Source: Takashimella koratensis
Taxonomy: Eukaryota; Basidiomycota; Tremellomycetes; Trichosporonales; Tetragoniomycetaceae
DNA: 64,000 nt
Reading direction: 5' to 3'
Assembly: GCA_003116875.1 (NCBI GenBank)
Contig: BCKT01000008.1
Span: forward strand, 952,322-1,016,321
Each line of letters begins with the position of its first letter. Within the stretch, counting starts at the first letter, position 1. Of the stretch, positions 1 through 10,944 are shown piece after piece. The notes beneath the pieces were generated by a model. That model searched no databases. It had not been told where the DNA came from and saw only the letters and a list, made by a program, of their open reading frames with translations. A program made the position numbers and the translations under genes.

Positions 1-3000
1 CGAAGACTGTGAAGAAAGGGCTCACCTGTTCCGATCCTGAGAGCAACTGCGAGGTAACAGCGAGGAACCCTTCGACCGACAACAGCTGCATCGCAGCAGC
101 GAGTGTCGACCTAACAGAAGACACAACATCTGAGCCCTTGAACGAAGGCTGCGACGTCGCCGCCGCGAGCTGGACGAGCATCTTGACGGTTGCCTCGACC
201 TTAGACTGGTCGCATGGCTTGCCCGTGAGCTGGGCTGTGATCGTCTCTGAGAACCGAAGCAGTGCCGAAATCTGCTTGAGCGTATGCTCGGAGTCATCGT
301 TCGCCACGTTGTTGAGGAACGCCTGTTTCTGTTCCGCGATCGTCGCAAGGTCGTCAACGAGCCGCGAGACTTCGCTGATGAGTTCGAACAGCGTCTCAAC
401 GCGCACATCGACGTTGAAGGCAGCGACAAGACCGACTGGAAGCTCGGAGAGACCATTGATTGATCGTCCTGCCTTGGTGGTCAATTTGTCCAGGAACAGC
501 ATACAGATCGGAGCGAGGTAGTCGCTGGCCCCAAGGGACTTCACGAGGTGGATGAAGAATGGGACCGTTCTGTGACGCGGGAGACGGCCAGCCATATCGG
601 TAAAGATACTGACAAACGTCAACGAAGCGTTGTATAGATCCAGCTTGGTCTCGGCCTTTTCTCGGAGCGAACGAGTCATGACGGGCACGATCCGCGCGAC
701 CGTTTTCTCAACAACGCTGAAGCTGAACGCGTCGTCACGATGCAAGTCGCTATCGCCCATGAACGTGAAGATGGGCATGACATTGTGCAACACGGCGTCG
801 GGGATGAGTCGGGCGAGTTCCGAGGCGACCAAAAGAGCACGTTGCGAGGTACGCGGGTTGGGAGAGGCTGATTTGGTCGTTAAAGGAGGGCGACGATTCC
901 ATGGGATGTGAAACTCACCTCGGATGACCTTGATGATAACCTCGATACCGACGTGTGCTTTCATGATTTCTATCGCGTCCTTCTCTAGTCAGTAGAGGAA
1001 CCAACAGTAGCGATGATGAAGAGCGCCAAGCTCACCTCGATCTTCTCGACCTGAGCCAAGACGGCAGCCAAAACCTCTTGCTCGAGGTAGTCGCCGCCTT
1101 CCTTGATAGACGGTCGTCTCGACAAGAGTGTCGAAAGCACGCCCATGAGCGAAGCGACCAGGGGTGCGTTACCGGGCAGGGTCTTCCAGTCACGAGACTC
1201 GACGAGCACAGTGAGATCAGTGACGGCTCTTTCGGTCTTCTCGCTCTCGTCACTATATCAAGGGAAGGGTCAGCTTTTGAGAACTACCACAAACACTGCC
1301 ACTTACAGCGCATCGTGTTTCGCTTTTTTGCGCTGGCTAGAACCCTCGAGAGGCTCCAGCATTATCTGAACAACCTCAATGATTTCTTCGGCGTCAAGAG
1401 TGAACTTTGGTAGCACGGCCTTGGCTCCGATTACATCGTCCTGTACTTTGGTCAACACCGTTGACCCTAGTTGTCGAGAAGAGCCAGCGATACTCACAAT
1501 CGAAAGAAGATGCAAGGAAGAAATGAACGCGATAACGTATTCGACTTTGTGTCGCCTCGGCAATGCTTCGAACAGTCCGGCGGCCAATCGCTCGATCGAG
1601 AGCACACGAAGGCGGTTTGACAGCTCTGAAGCAAGGTTGAGCGACTGATCACAAACGCTCTGATCGTTTGACTGACCTGATGGAGACTGAACTTGCAAAA
1701 GGGAGAGCAAAAGTGCCCAGCTCTCGCTTCCCTCGTCCGTGAGCGCCGAGACATGACGCGTGGTAAATGCGTCAAAAACGAAGTCGAGGTACGCCTGCTG
1801 CGACGAACCGCGGAGAGATGCGATCCACGCCGACTCGGACTCGTCCTTACCTGCAGATCCCACCAGCGGGGAGAGAAGGGGGACTACGCCACGGAGTCGC
1901 GACGGGTTGATGGTCCGTGCCAGGCTCAATAAGAGGCTCTGACGAGGACCGTCGGCTCGCCAGGCGACGACGTGCGACATGAGCCATTCGCCGATTGCTC
2001 GTCGATACGAAGCGTCTTTCTTCCCGGCTTTGCTCTGAGCGTCGAGGGATGTGCTGTGAATCATCGCCAGTCTCGAGGGGTCGATAGCGATCTCGTCTGC
2101 GCTGCCGACGATGGTTTGGAGGTACTTTTGGAGATCGGATGGCTTGAGAAGCTGAACCGAGTCCGAACGTGGGCCGTAGACGGTATCAAGCGCGTAGATC
2201 TCTGTCGCGCCCTCTGCCATTGTAGTGATACTCTTCAATAGCGCCGCAGCAGCCTGCCTGACTGTCGCGTCCTGGTCCTGCAACGCAACCAGCAGTGCAG
2301 GGACGACCATCTGGAAGTCGGTGGATTGACTTTGTTTCTCCTGCCCGGCATACGCCTGGACGAACGCGGTCGCGTGACGAAGCGCAGCGACGCGGGTGAG
2401 GGCATTGGAACCCGCCCACTCGGAGGCGAGGAAGACCAGCGCGTTGTCTCCCACCTGTGCCAAGACAGATTGAAGGATATGACGACCGACCGACGGGGAG
2501 AGACGGGCAAGGTTCGCCCATCGATAAAGCGATCGAACGACGGTCTTGTACTCTGCGGTCTCGTGCAACATCCACGAAGGGTCCTGCGCATGACTGATAC
2601 GTGCGATCGACGTGAGAAGCACAAGGCTAGCGCGTTGGATAGTCCTGGCCCCACTAGGCTTGCTGGCGATGACTTTGTGGAGCTCGTCGCTGAGAGGAGT
2701 CTCAACTTCGACGATCTCGCGGAGCTCCAGTGCGGCGAGGGCGTCGAGCGAGGCGAGAGCGCTGCCAGCAACTCGAACTTGCTGAGCGGCGGTAAGAGAA
2801 GCAAACGCTTCGGCGAGAGTGATCGAGGCGAAGAGTCGGGCTTGAGGGATGTCGCTGTTGAGGCTGGACAACAAGCTAGAGATCAAAGGTGCGCTCTCGC
2901 TAGACTTGAAAAGAGCAGCTAGGAGTTTGTCAGCTCATTGTGGAAACTTCGCATGAACGACGGTACTCACCGCTAGTTGCCTTGATTGCAGCCTTGTTCT

Positions 3001-4936
3001 GGTCTGGCAAAGACGTCTGTGCACTAGTAGAAGTTACAACGTCTTTGAAAAACGCCAAAGCCTTGACTTTGCCAAAGAGGGCAAACTCGTTCTTGCCGAG
3101 AACCATCCTGGATTCAGTTGAAAGCAGGACAGGGACGAAAAGGTGCTCAAAAACGCGAGCAAGGCTGTTGGACGTCGACAACAAGTATTCCGCGACGAAC
3201 CTCAAGTGCGCACGAGCGACCTGTTGGTTGATCTTCGGCTGGGCAAAGACAGGAGTAACGGCATCGATGTAGTCCTTGCCCCCTGAGACTAACGCAAGTA
3301 GCAACTCGGGCTCGGCGTAAATCGCTCTCACTACACTCTCCTCCTCGTCCTTGATCCTCGCTAAGATCGCATCCTGGGCAGACGAAACAGTCTCGTTGGA
3401 TTTCGCCAAGTCTGCGGCGTTTTCGGCGTTCAAGCCTAGCAGCTTGACCGAGTTGTAGACCTCTTGAATACCCGCGACTCGGCTCGCGCTGTCTGCAGAA
3501 TGGACGTTGACGAACGCCGCGTCTTTTTGAGAGAGGTTAAGAAATTTGGGATCGATCGTCGCTGAGTTCTCGGTGAGGACCGAATCGATGACCTGGGGTT
3601 GACGTTGGCGCAAGGTCTCGAGGAGGGTTCGGCTGGCGGCGACGGCGCCTTCGGACGAGGAAGCGACGAGCTTGGTGGCAACGATTCGAACGAGGACGTC
3701 GGGGAGGGACGCGTGATCGACGACGGTGGTCAATGCTTTCGCGGTAACAGAGGGTCTGGAGTCTCATTAGCCCACTATGGACAAAAACAGAAGCAGGGTA
3801 AACTCACTTCTCCGCCATGACCGCAAGTACAGGCTTGAGCGCCTCCAAAAACCCATACTTGTCCATCGCCAAAACGATTAGCTGGCCAACCTGAGGGATT
3901 TTGACAAGGGCGGTGGCTCCGTTCTTCCCCAAGCCACCTGTCCACCCTGGTCGCTGGTCAAGAAGCACAAGGAGGGTGAGAAGGCGTTGAGATGGGTTTG
4001 CACCGCTGTCGGGGGAGAGCAAGGCTTGGAGAATTGCAGAGAAGGGACCGTCGGCGAGGTGGACGCTTCGGGAGAGAAGCACGAGGGGAGGGTAGACTGC
4101 AGCCTGAGATTGGGTAAGCTGAGTTCCAAGATAACGTGATTTCAGCTTACGTTGATATCTTGCCCGCCGTTGGGGTGGCTCATGAGCACAACAAACGTCT
4201 CCACGAGCAACCGCACAACACCTTCGGGCACTTTCCCCGCTTTCCCGCTCTTCTCCAGCATATCGACGAGCATCGATGTCCAGAATCCCAAGAGGGCGCG
4301 GTGTACGACTTCCTCGTCAGCAGCGAGCTTGACCATGCCGACGAGATGGGTGAGGAGGCGGAGGGAAGGGTCACGTTCGGCGGAGAATGCGGTCGAGAGG
4401 TAGGAGCGAGGAACGGGTTGGGCGGCCTTGATGAGTGCCGAGAAGGGAGCGTGGTAGACTGATGTCGTGGGGAGGGTGAGGATGGCGAGCATACGAGCAA
4501 AGTTGGGCGAATCGTGGTATGGCAGGAAAACTTGAAGCAAGACCTCGGCGTTCATCTCGTTAACTCTGAACCGCCTGACGAGCCACTCTACACATTTCCC
4601 TCCCGCCATGATCCCGATCCACCTGCCCAGTCTCCGCAGACACTGAGCAAGTACCACATCCAGCTTCGCGTTCTCCTCTTTACTTAACATCATTCGGTCT
4701 GTCCGCCGTGCTGCCTCGGAGAACAGCTCGGCCTCGAAGTCGGACATGCGAGGGTCGAGTTGGAGGAGCTCGTCGTAGCCGGACTGAGCGAGGGAGAAGA
4801 TCGAGTCGAGGTCATGGCTGGCTGCGACCTTGGGAGGGAAGAGGTAGGATTTGCTGGTAGGTGCGCCGAAGCGCGAGGTGAGCCGAGATGCGTCAAGGGA
4901 GGCAATACCCTGGAGCTGGGCAGCGAGCGACGACAT
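1..4936 (-). CDS. UTP10: UTP10/HEATR1, U3 snoRNP (t-UTP) HEAT-repeat protein, 3' partial
   Basis: Large helical-repeat subunit of the small-subunit processome, acting in the nucleolus in rRNA transcription and 18S pre-rRNA processing. Exons, 5' to 3' on the minus strand: 4151-4936, 3808-4118, 2971-3755, 1307-2918, 1036-1252, 919-982, 26-867. They total 1539 codons with phase 0 throughout, and a GTGAGC donor at 25-20 leads off the window, so the C-terminus is missing. The N-terminus starts [19 protein letters not shown] and carries the family block ECLVRRF-like 'VEWLVRRFR' and 'LPYHDSPNF' near residue 120-150. The exon ending at 26 carries '[16 protein letters not shown]', typical of this family. 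The rest is leucine/alanine-rich repeat helix. The intron at 4119-4150 is only 32 nt. It is divergently transcribed from the first protease-like gene. Confidence 0.93.
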
Positions 4937-4963
4937 GGGGCTGGGGTATAGATGGAAGAGAGT

Positions 4964-4996
4964 GGAGGAGGAGGAGGAGGAGGAGGAGGAGGAGGA
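4964..4996. repeat. (GGA)11 trinucleotide repeat
   Basis: Eleven perfect GGA units lie 28 bases upstream of the UTP10 start, in the 222-base divergent promoter shared with the first protease-like gene. On the UTP10 strand this is a TCC tract in the probable 5' leader, a polypyrimidine stretch. Confidence 0.9.
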
Positions 4997-5158
4997 TAAT
5001 TTTCATAATTCTCTAGGTCGTGCCTGGGCGAGCTCAAGGCTGCACGTGGCCCCGCGTAGTGATGATAGTCGCCGCTCCCCCTCGAAACCCCATCCTTGTT
5101 CTCCTCATCACCCTCAACTCAGTCCATCCATAGTATCGCCTCACCATCCGTCAACGCC

Positions 5159-7034
5159 ATGTCATCAGACAATCAGAACCCAAGCCAAAGCTCTCCCTCA
5201 GGCTCGGGCGAGCACACGCCAGTTGCACTCTTGCCCTCGTCGCCGTCGAGTTCATCGCTCGAGTCCCATGAGCTTTTTACGGGCCTGACAACTGCGGCTA
5301 CGTCGATCTTTGACCTGCGTGACGAAACCAAGCTCGATCCGTTCTACGTCTCCGAGTTTGAGAGCGAATTCTACTATCACGGTTTGGGAGCTAGGCCTCA
5401 CCTCGTTTACCGCTCTGACTACACCACCAAGTTCGTCACAGCCGTCAGGAAACAGCTCCTTCCTGTCTACGATCACGTGATCAACGACTCGTGGCAACAG
5501 GTTCAGGCGTGGCAGGTGGTCAAAATTTTGGATGATCGCCAGGTGTGTAGTCCTTTCAAATGGCTTTGTTCGATTGATATCCACGCGCAGAATGTTGACG
5601 TTGTGGATAGATACCATGGCAAACTATCGACGTCGTTCGGTTCAAAGCCGAGGATGACGCTTCGGACCCGGGAGGTCCTATCATATGGATTAGCGTCGAA
5701 AACAGGCCACCTTTGGATCCCAAGATCGCTCATCTGGCTTCTCAATCAATCCTGTCGATGCTCACCGAGATTGGCATCGATGATGTCGACGTTCACTTTC
5801 GACAAGGGACCCATGTTTTTCTGGCTGGGACACCTCTAGCTTCTCCAGTCGATCCTTTGGTGGAGGGAGCGAATGTGATCGGTGCCACTACACCGACACT
5901 TGGTTTGAGCATCGCGTTGGCGAAGCACCCAGAGATTCAAGGGACTCTAGGATTGTACATGGCTTCCAAGGATCGTCCAGGCGAAGTCTTTGGACTCACT
6001 TGCTCTCACGTCGCGATCGGGACGATAAAGCACGACAAAGACTTTCGTCATCATCCATCTCAACCAGCAATCGACTTGATTCATCTGGGACCAGAAGCTT
6101 ACACAACGGTCATCTATGAGCACGAACAAAGCATTAATCGATACAACCGTGCCATCGTTATAAATGACAAGTCGATTGAGAACAGTAGGAACCGTGGGGA
6201 TCCAGATCCAGAACATCGAGCTACCCTCGAAGCCGTCAATGCGAAGTCAAGACGGGACATCCAGCTACTGCAGCAATCTCTCGCTCGTCTCAGGAGCGAC
6301 TGGAAAGACCCGACCGATCGAATCATCGGCCGTGTAATTTTCGCCCCGCGCCTCGAATACGGAGTTGACAAGACTCGCTATGCAGAAGATTGGGGTCTGG
6401 TTCGACTTAAAAAAAAACGCCTCGGTCCCGGTTTCCAGGGCAACGTGATTAATCTTGGTGAGCTCCAAAGGCAAGATTTGAGAGCAAGCGCAGGGCTGAC
6501 TCGTGAGCAGCCACAACTATGAGACCCTTTGAATTCGAAGAGCGGTGTTCTGTTCGAGACCAAGAAGGATGGAATTTTGTTTACCCAACGGACGGGTTGC
6601 TCCGCCTACGAGGAGTCATACCTGATGAAGAGCTAGTCAAACCTGATATGTTCGAAATCGCCGACGCAGACGGGAAAGTAGCAGGGGTCAGGAGCTTGCT
6701 TGTGGTGAAGAATGGAAGCCGCACGGGTGTCACCATTGGCAGGGCCAATGGGCTGAAATCGGTGGTAAAAATGGGTTCCAACGAGACCGCGCTAGCTTGG
6801 TGTATTCTCGGCTACAACAACCAGGACGACTTTTCGAAAACCGGGGACTCTGGATCGATCATCGCCGACCTCAAAGGCCGCATTGGGGGATTGCTTATGA
6901 GTGGCAACAAGGTGGACGGTGGAAGAACCGAACTCACGTATGCCGTCCCGTTTCATTGGCTCAAGGAACGAGTTAAAGAGCGCTGCGAGAAGCACGGACT
7001 GCGAGGATTGACGTTTGAAGTTGACAGTGTATGA
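5159..7034 (+). CDS. trypsin-like (PA clan) serine protease-like protein, tandem copy 1
   Basis: Exons 5159-5542, 5611-6457 and 6511-7034 encode 584 residues. The catalytic features of a chymotrypsin fold are readable: His261 in 'GLTCSHVAIGT', Asp388 in 'EDWGLVRL' and Ser524 in 'GDSGS', followed by 'GRIGGLLMSG' (oxyanion/specificity strand) and 'YAVPFHWL'. Before the protease part is an N-terminal domain with 'YYHGLGARPHLVYRSD' and 'LLPVYDHVINDSW'. About 120 residues of charged, probably helical sequence separate His and Asp, far more than in trypsin. There is no clear signal peptide (Ser/Pro-rich start), so a cytoplasmic or non-classical location is likely. The start is the first ATG; the upstream in-frame extension begins only with TTG. 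The physiological substrate is unknown. The active-site assignment is by motif and by conservation with copy 2. Confidence 0.82.
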
Positions 7035-7183
7035 TCCTATTCTTCACCAGTGAGTTGATTTTTTTTTTTTTTTGATTGAAAGGGGCACGAATGCTGAACC
7101 CTCAATCGCAGTGTAAAGAAAATCACGACCAGGAGATCGAGGGAACGAGAGTAACATATTGGCGATAAAACGAGAACGAGAAC

Positions 7184-7219
7184 AACGAGAACAACGAGAA
7201 CAACGAGAACAACGAGAAC
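7184..7219. repeat. 9-nt minisatellite, four AACGAGAAC units
   Basis: Four perfect AACGAGAAC units in tandem, with degenerate CGAGAAC units just upstream. The tract sits in the 3' flank of protease copy 1 and runs directly into the duplicated flank block. A degenerate relative (GAGAACAACGACGGCAACGAGAAC-like) lies in the matching place after copy 2. Confidence 0.9.
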
Positions 7220-7284
7220 GACAATGACGACGAAATCGACAACGGTGTACTTTCTGGAGGGTTGTGAATATGTAGAAAACTTTG
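7217..7284. repeat. duplicated 3' flank block, copy A
   Basis: About 68 bases that match 9565-9631 with only a few changes, sharing the unbroken core GACAACGGTGTACTTTCTGG plus AGGGTT. It marks the right-hand part of the duplication unit that produced protease copies 1 and 2. Confidence 0.88.
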
Positions 7285-7498
7285 AGTTCTGTACAGTATT
7301 TCCTTTTGAAATGACAAACGGATTGCGGAAAATAAAAACGACGTACGTGCCTGAGATTTACGGACACTCTCGCCGCTCAACTCAACTTCGCAACCGCAAC
7401 ATCCACGACCACAAAACTCACCGCATCCTCAAGCCCACTCCACCGCGAAAGCTCCCTTGCCCACCAAGCTGTCTTCCCACTCAACTTGAACATTGACC

Positions 7499-9353
7499 AT
7501 GTTACCGCCCCTCCGCATCCCAGATGGTGACAGTCCGACATGCTCAGGCGAGCTCACCCCAGTTGCAGGCGTCATGTCCTCCTCGTCCGAATCATCTCTC
7601 GAGACCAACTTAGGCCTCATCCATCTCATGTCTTCCGTGGCGACGTCGATCAGCGATGGTCGAGACCAAGAACCCTACTACCCTACCGAGCAGGAGGCGA
7701 ATGCCTATTACTACGGTCTACGAGGTCGACCGACTCTGGTCTATCGTTCCGACTTTGTTGACCAATTTGATGAGCCGGTGGAGAGGCGACTACTGCCTGT
7801 CTTCGATCATGCATTGAATGATGTTTGGCAAGACGATATCGCTTGGAAGGTCGTTGATATCGTGGATAACCTAGCTGTGTGTTTGTATTTCTAAAGTCCC
7901 CGGTGTTGAATTGACATCATGAACCAGGTCAAGTTCAACACGATCGATGTCATACGACTGAAAGTCGCGGATGACTCGAATGACAAGGGTCGTCCTATCA
8001 TCTGGGTCGGGGTTCCCGCAATCCCTCCTCTGGCACCGAAAACTGCGCACTCGGCAGCCCAATCGATTCTCGCCCTCCTTTCTGAGCGCGGAATTCTCGA
8101 CGTTGCTGTGCACTTTCGCGAAAACGCCTATGTTCTTCTGGCCGAGTCCTCCTCTGCCGAATCGCCGCTCCTTGCACCACCCGAGACGTTTGCCGAAGGC
8201 GCCGACATTATCAGTCCTCTGACCCCTACTTTGGGATTGGGAATCTCGCTGGCCAAAGTGCCTAACATCGAGGGAACACTGGGTCTTTTCATGACAAGCT
8301 CGAAGCAACCTGAGGCTCTGTGGGGCATCTCGTGTTCTCATGTACTTATGGGCACTGAGATCCACAACAAAAATTGGTTCTACAACACTTCTGCGCCTCG
8401 AGTCGATCTCATGCATCTGGGTACCGACGCTCACAGGCGGGCGATCATCGCAATCGACCGCAAGATTACGATCTTGAGCGTAACTCTAGACCATCACACG
8501 AGCAACCTCCAAAGGCTGCGAGCAGAACAAACTCCGGATCTTCTTCGTATAATCGAACTGGAAGCAGCACAGACTGGGGCGCAATTGGATCTCACCTATC
8601 TCAGGGAGACTCTCCAGTACGTTCGAGAGAAATGGGCCAATGAGAAGAGTCGTATTATCGGTCGTGTCGTGCTTTCTCCCCGGATTGCGTACGGTATCGA
8701 CCGACAGCCTTATGCCGAAGACTGGGGCTTGGTTCAACTCGAACGCTCTCAGTTGGGCACAGCCTTCGAAGGCAATGTGATCAACCTCGGTGAGTTGCAC
8801 AGGGAGCTGTTAAGTCGATCGCGAAGTTGACCTTTGGACAGCGACTGGCGTGAAGCCCGCGGAGTTTCAAGTCCGGTGTTCTGTTCGGGACCACCTTGGT
8901 TGGACCCTCGTTTATCCTGCGCGCGGGCTTCTCCGTCTGCGGGGAGAAATTCCTGATGCGGAGATGATAAATCCCAGCACGTTTGATACCAGTTTACCAG
9001 AGGGCGACACAAATCGGTGTCTTCTGGTCGTTATGAAAGGGAACGTGAGCGGCGTAACTCTCGGTTGGGCCAAAGGAATCAAGTCGGTCACGAGGACAGG
9101 ATCGAACGAGACAGCTCTAGCCTGGGTCATCCACGCCTACAGTGAGAAGGAGGAATTCAGCAAGCAGGGCGATTCAGGCGCAATCGTCGCCGATCTTCGT
9201 GGCCGGATCGGCGGGATGCTCATGAGTGGAAGCAAAACCAAACGCGGCGTCGTTGACCTTTCGTATGCTGTCCCTTTCCATTGGCTCAAAAACCGGGTGA
9301 TCACCCATTGTGAAAAGAGCGGCCTGGGCAAGATGACCTTGGAGGTTGACTAG
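7499..9353 (+). CDS. trypsin-like (PA clan) serine protease-like protein, tandem copy 2
   Basis: Exons 7499-7876, 7928-8789 and 8842-9353 encode 583 residues, collinear with copy 1 and with both introns in the same phase and place. The triad is His264 ('ISCSHVLMGT'), Asp391 ('EDWGLVQL') and Ser525 ('GDSGA'), so the residue after GDSG is Ala rather than the Ser of copy 1. The N-terminal block 'YYYGLRGRPTLVYRSDF' and 'LLPVFDHALNDVW' is shared. The region between His and Asp is again long and charged. The start chosen is the first ATG after a short pyrimidine-rich leader; the two codons before it begin with TTG. Retention of all three active residues after duplication argues that both copies are functional. 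The substrate and cellular role are not known. Confidence 0.82.
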
Positions 9354-9925
9354 TCCGATGGTTGTGTTCCTTGCTCGTCGATAAGTCAACTCAACCTTTT
9401 CAGCAACATCAACAAGAACTGACAGCTGAAATGTGAAAGGCAATTTTGTATATAAGACAACGGAATGAACACTGAGTAGCATGGGCATCGTAACGAGAGC
9501 TATCATAACGGCGAGAACAACGACGGCAACGAGAACCAATGATTTAAAAAACGGGAACAACGATAACGACAATGACGACGAGAACGACAACGGTGTACTT
9601 TCTGGAGGGTTTGAATTTGTAGAACACTTTGTGACCTGTTCAACTTGCCAATGAGCAATCGAGCTTGACGTAGCGAGCGACGACATCGGGCAGATGTGAC
9701 GGTGGCAGGTTTGTGGTGGAGGATCATTTCTTAAAGCCGACCAGTCTCACGCCGCAGCGTCGCTAGGCCGTGGAAGCGAGGCAACCGGCTGAACATCGTG
9801 ATCGATTTTTGAGAAGCTACAAAGCCCAGGATGGTCCAATGCATCCGTTTTATGTCACAATCAGAGGGCGAAGCTGTTGTGATGGGTATCTCTCTGGTGG
9901 GTCCTTTTGGTAGACCGTAACTGTA
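9354..9925. other. intergenic region between copy 2 and the copy 3 pseudogene
   Basis: Contains the second duplicated flank block and a degenerate AACGAGAAC-type tract (about 9487-9570). I find no remnant of the N-terminal domain or the catalytic His exon of a third copy between 9632 and 9925, so the 5' half of copy 3 appears deleted rather than merely mutated. Confidence 0.55.
9565..9631. repeat. duplicated 3' flank block, copy B
   Basis: Direct repeat of 7217-7284 in the same position and orientation behind protease copy 2. Differences are a few substitutions and small indels (GTGAATATG versus TGAATTTG). Confidence 0.88.
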
Positions 9926-10873
9926 GCTGCGATGCAAGCAATGCTCGTTGTAGAATATAACTTCGACAAGGAGTACCAGGCTAAAGTAAACAATTTGAAG
10001 GAGAAAGAGGAGGCCTTCGAAGGCGAGCCGGAGAAACAGACCGTCATCCGTCGTTCCCGGCTAAGGGCGGAAACCGAACTTTCATTTTACGAGACCAAGC
10101 ATCAAGACCTTCAGGAATCTGTTGACAATACAGTGGCAAATTGGGGCGAGATCCAAAACCGCATAATTGGAGCAGTGGCGGTGCTACAGCTACGGGATGG
10201 GGTATCGGGGAAGAGAGAGTCGTTGAAGATTGGGCGCTGGTTTCGCTGCATAAGACCAAGTTTGACCCTTTCGCGGGTAATGTTCTCGACCTCGATGGGT
10301 TTTATGGGTTTTAACCTGGATGAAACTTTGTCAAGAGAGATAAAGATCATTGACAGATGTACAGGGACGAAGTATACCTCATCGCAGTTTAAAGAATACT
10401 GCAAGGTCTCCGATGCCACTGGTTGAACATTTGAGTTTCCTGACAATCGACAACTTCGATTGAAAGGAATTATTTCCGCCCAAGAGATTCGCCAACCTTC
10501 AATGATCGACGTCAAGGGTGAGCCGTGCCTTCGGGTGGTGAAACACGGCAACAGGACCGGCATCACGATTGGTACATCGCTTGGCCTGCGTTCCATTGTA
10601 CGTAACCATCCGCTTCAAAGCTCGGACAAACAAACAGCGCTTGCATGGTGTATCGTTGGCGTCGACGGCCCATTTTCTGGCTTGGGGGATTCAGGCTCGA
10701 TTGTGGCGGATGTCAGAGGACAAATTAGTGGCCTGCTGTTCTACGGAGAGACGGGATCGGTTGGTGACTTTGGTGACTTGACGTACGCGATTCCCTTCCA
10801 CTGGTTGTACGATCGGATACAGAATCGTTTGAAGCAGCTCGGTTACAAGGGCGTTAGCCTCGACCTCGAATAA
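9926..10873 (+). pseudogene. decayed third copy of the protease-like gene
   Basis: Homology to copies 1 and 2 begins inside the charged linker and runs to the stop at 10873. The N-terminal domain and the catalytic His exon are absent. Four defects are visible. The 5' half is missing. The frame shifts between about 10170 and 10210: 'NRIIGAV' is in frame 2, while 'VVEDWALVSLHKTKF', which carries the Asp, is in frame 1. The GTGAG donor that follows 'GNVINL' in the intact copies is replaced by ATGGGT. The Trp codon of the 'GW' pair is TGA at 10424-10426. Downstream of that stop the frame is open and still carries 'GLGDSGSIVADVRGQ' and 'YAIPFHWLYDRIQ'. The Ser region is well preserved, so inactivation looks recent or the fragment is under residual constraint. 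Confidence 0.85.
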
Positions 10874-10944
10874 ATAGATTCCGTGATTTTGGCCACCCGC
10901 CCGATCCCATTCCCTTTCTCTCTCATTCCAACATTCCACCATCC

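Larger units (their letters stand above)
7035..7498. other. intergenic region between protease copies 1 and 2
   Basis: No gene is supported here. It holds a T13-plus run just after the copy 1 stop, a 9-nt minisatellite, the first of two duplicated 3' flank blocks, and the presumed promoter of copy 2. Short antisense ORFs here are products of the repeat (Ser/Leu/Phe-rich low complexity). Confidence 0.6.

Noticed and set aside
9..521. Plus-strand ORF at the left edge
   Set aside because: Codon-aligned antisense of the UTP10 exon 26-867; the minus frame gives continuous helical-repeat protein and correct splice phases.
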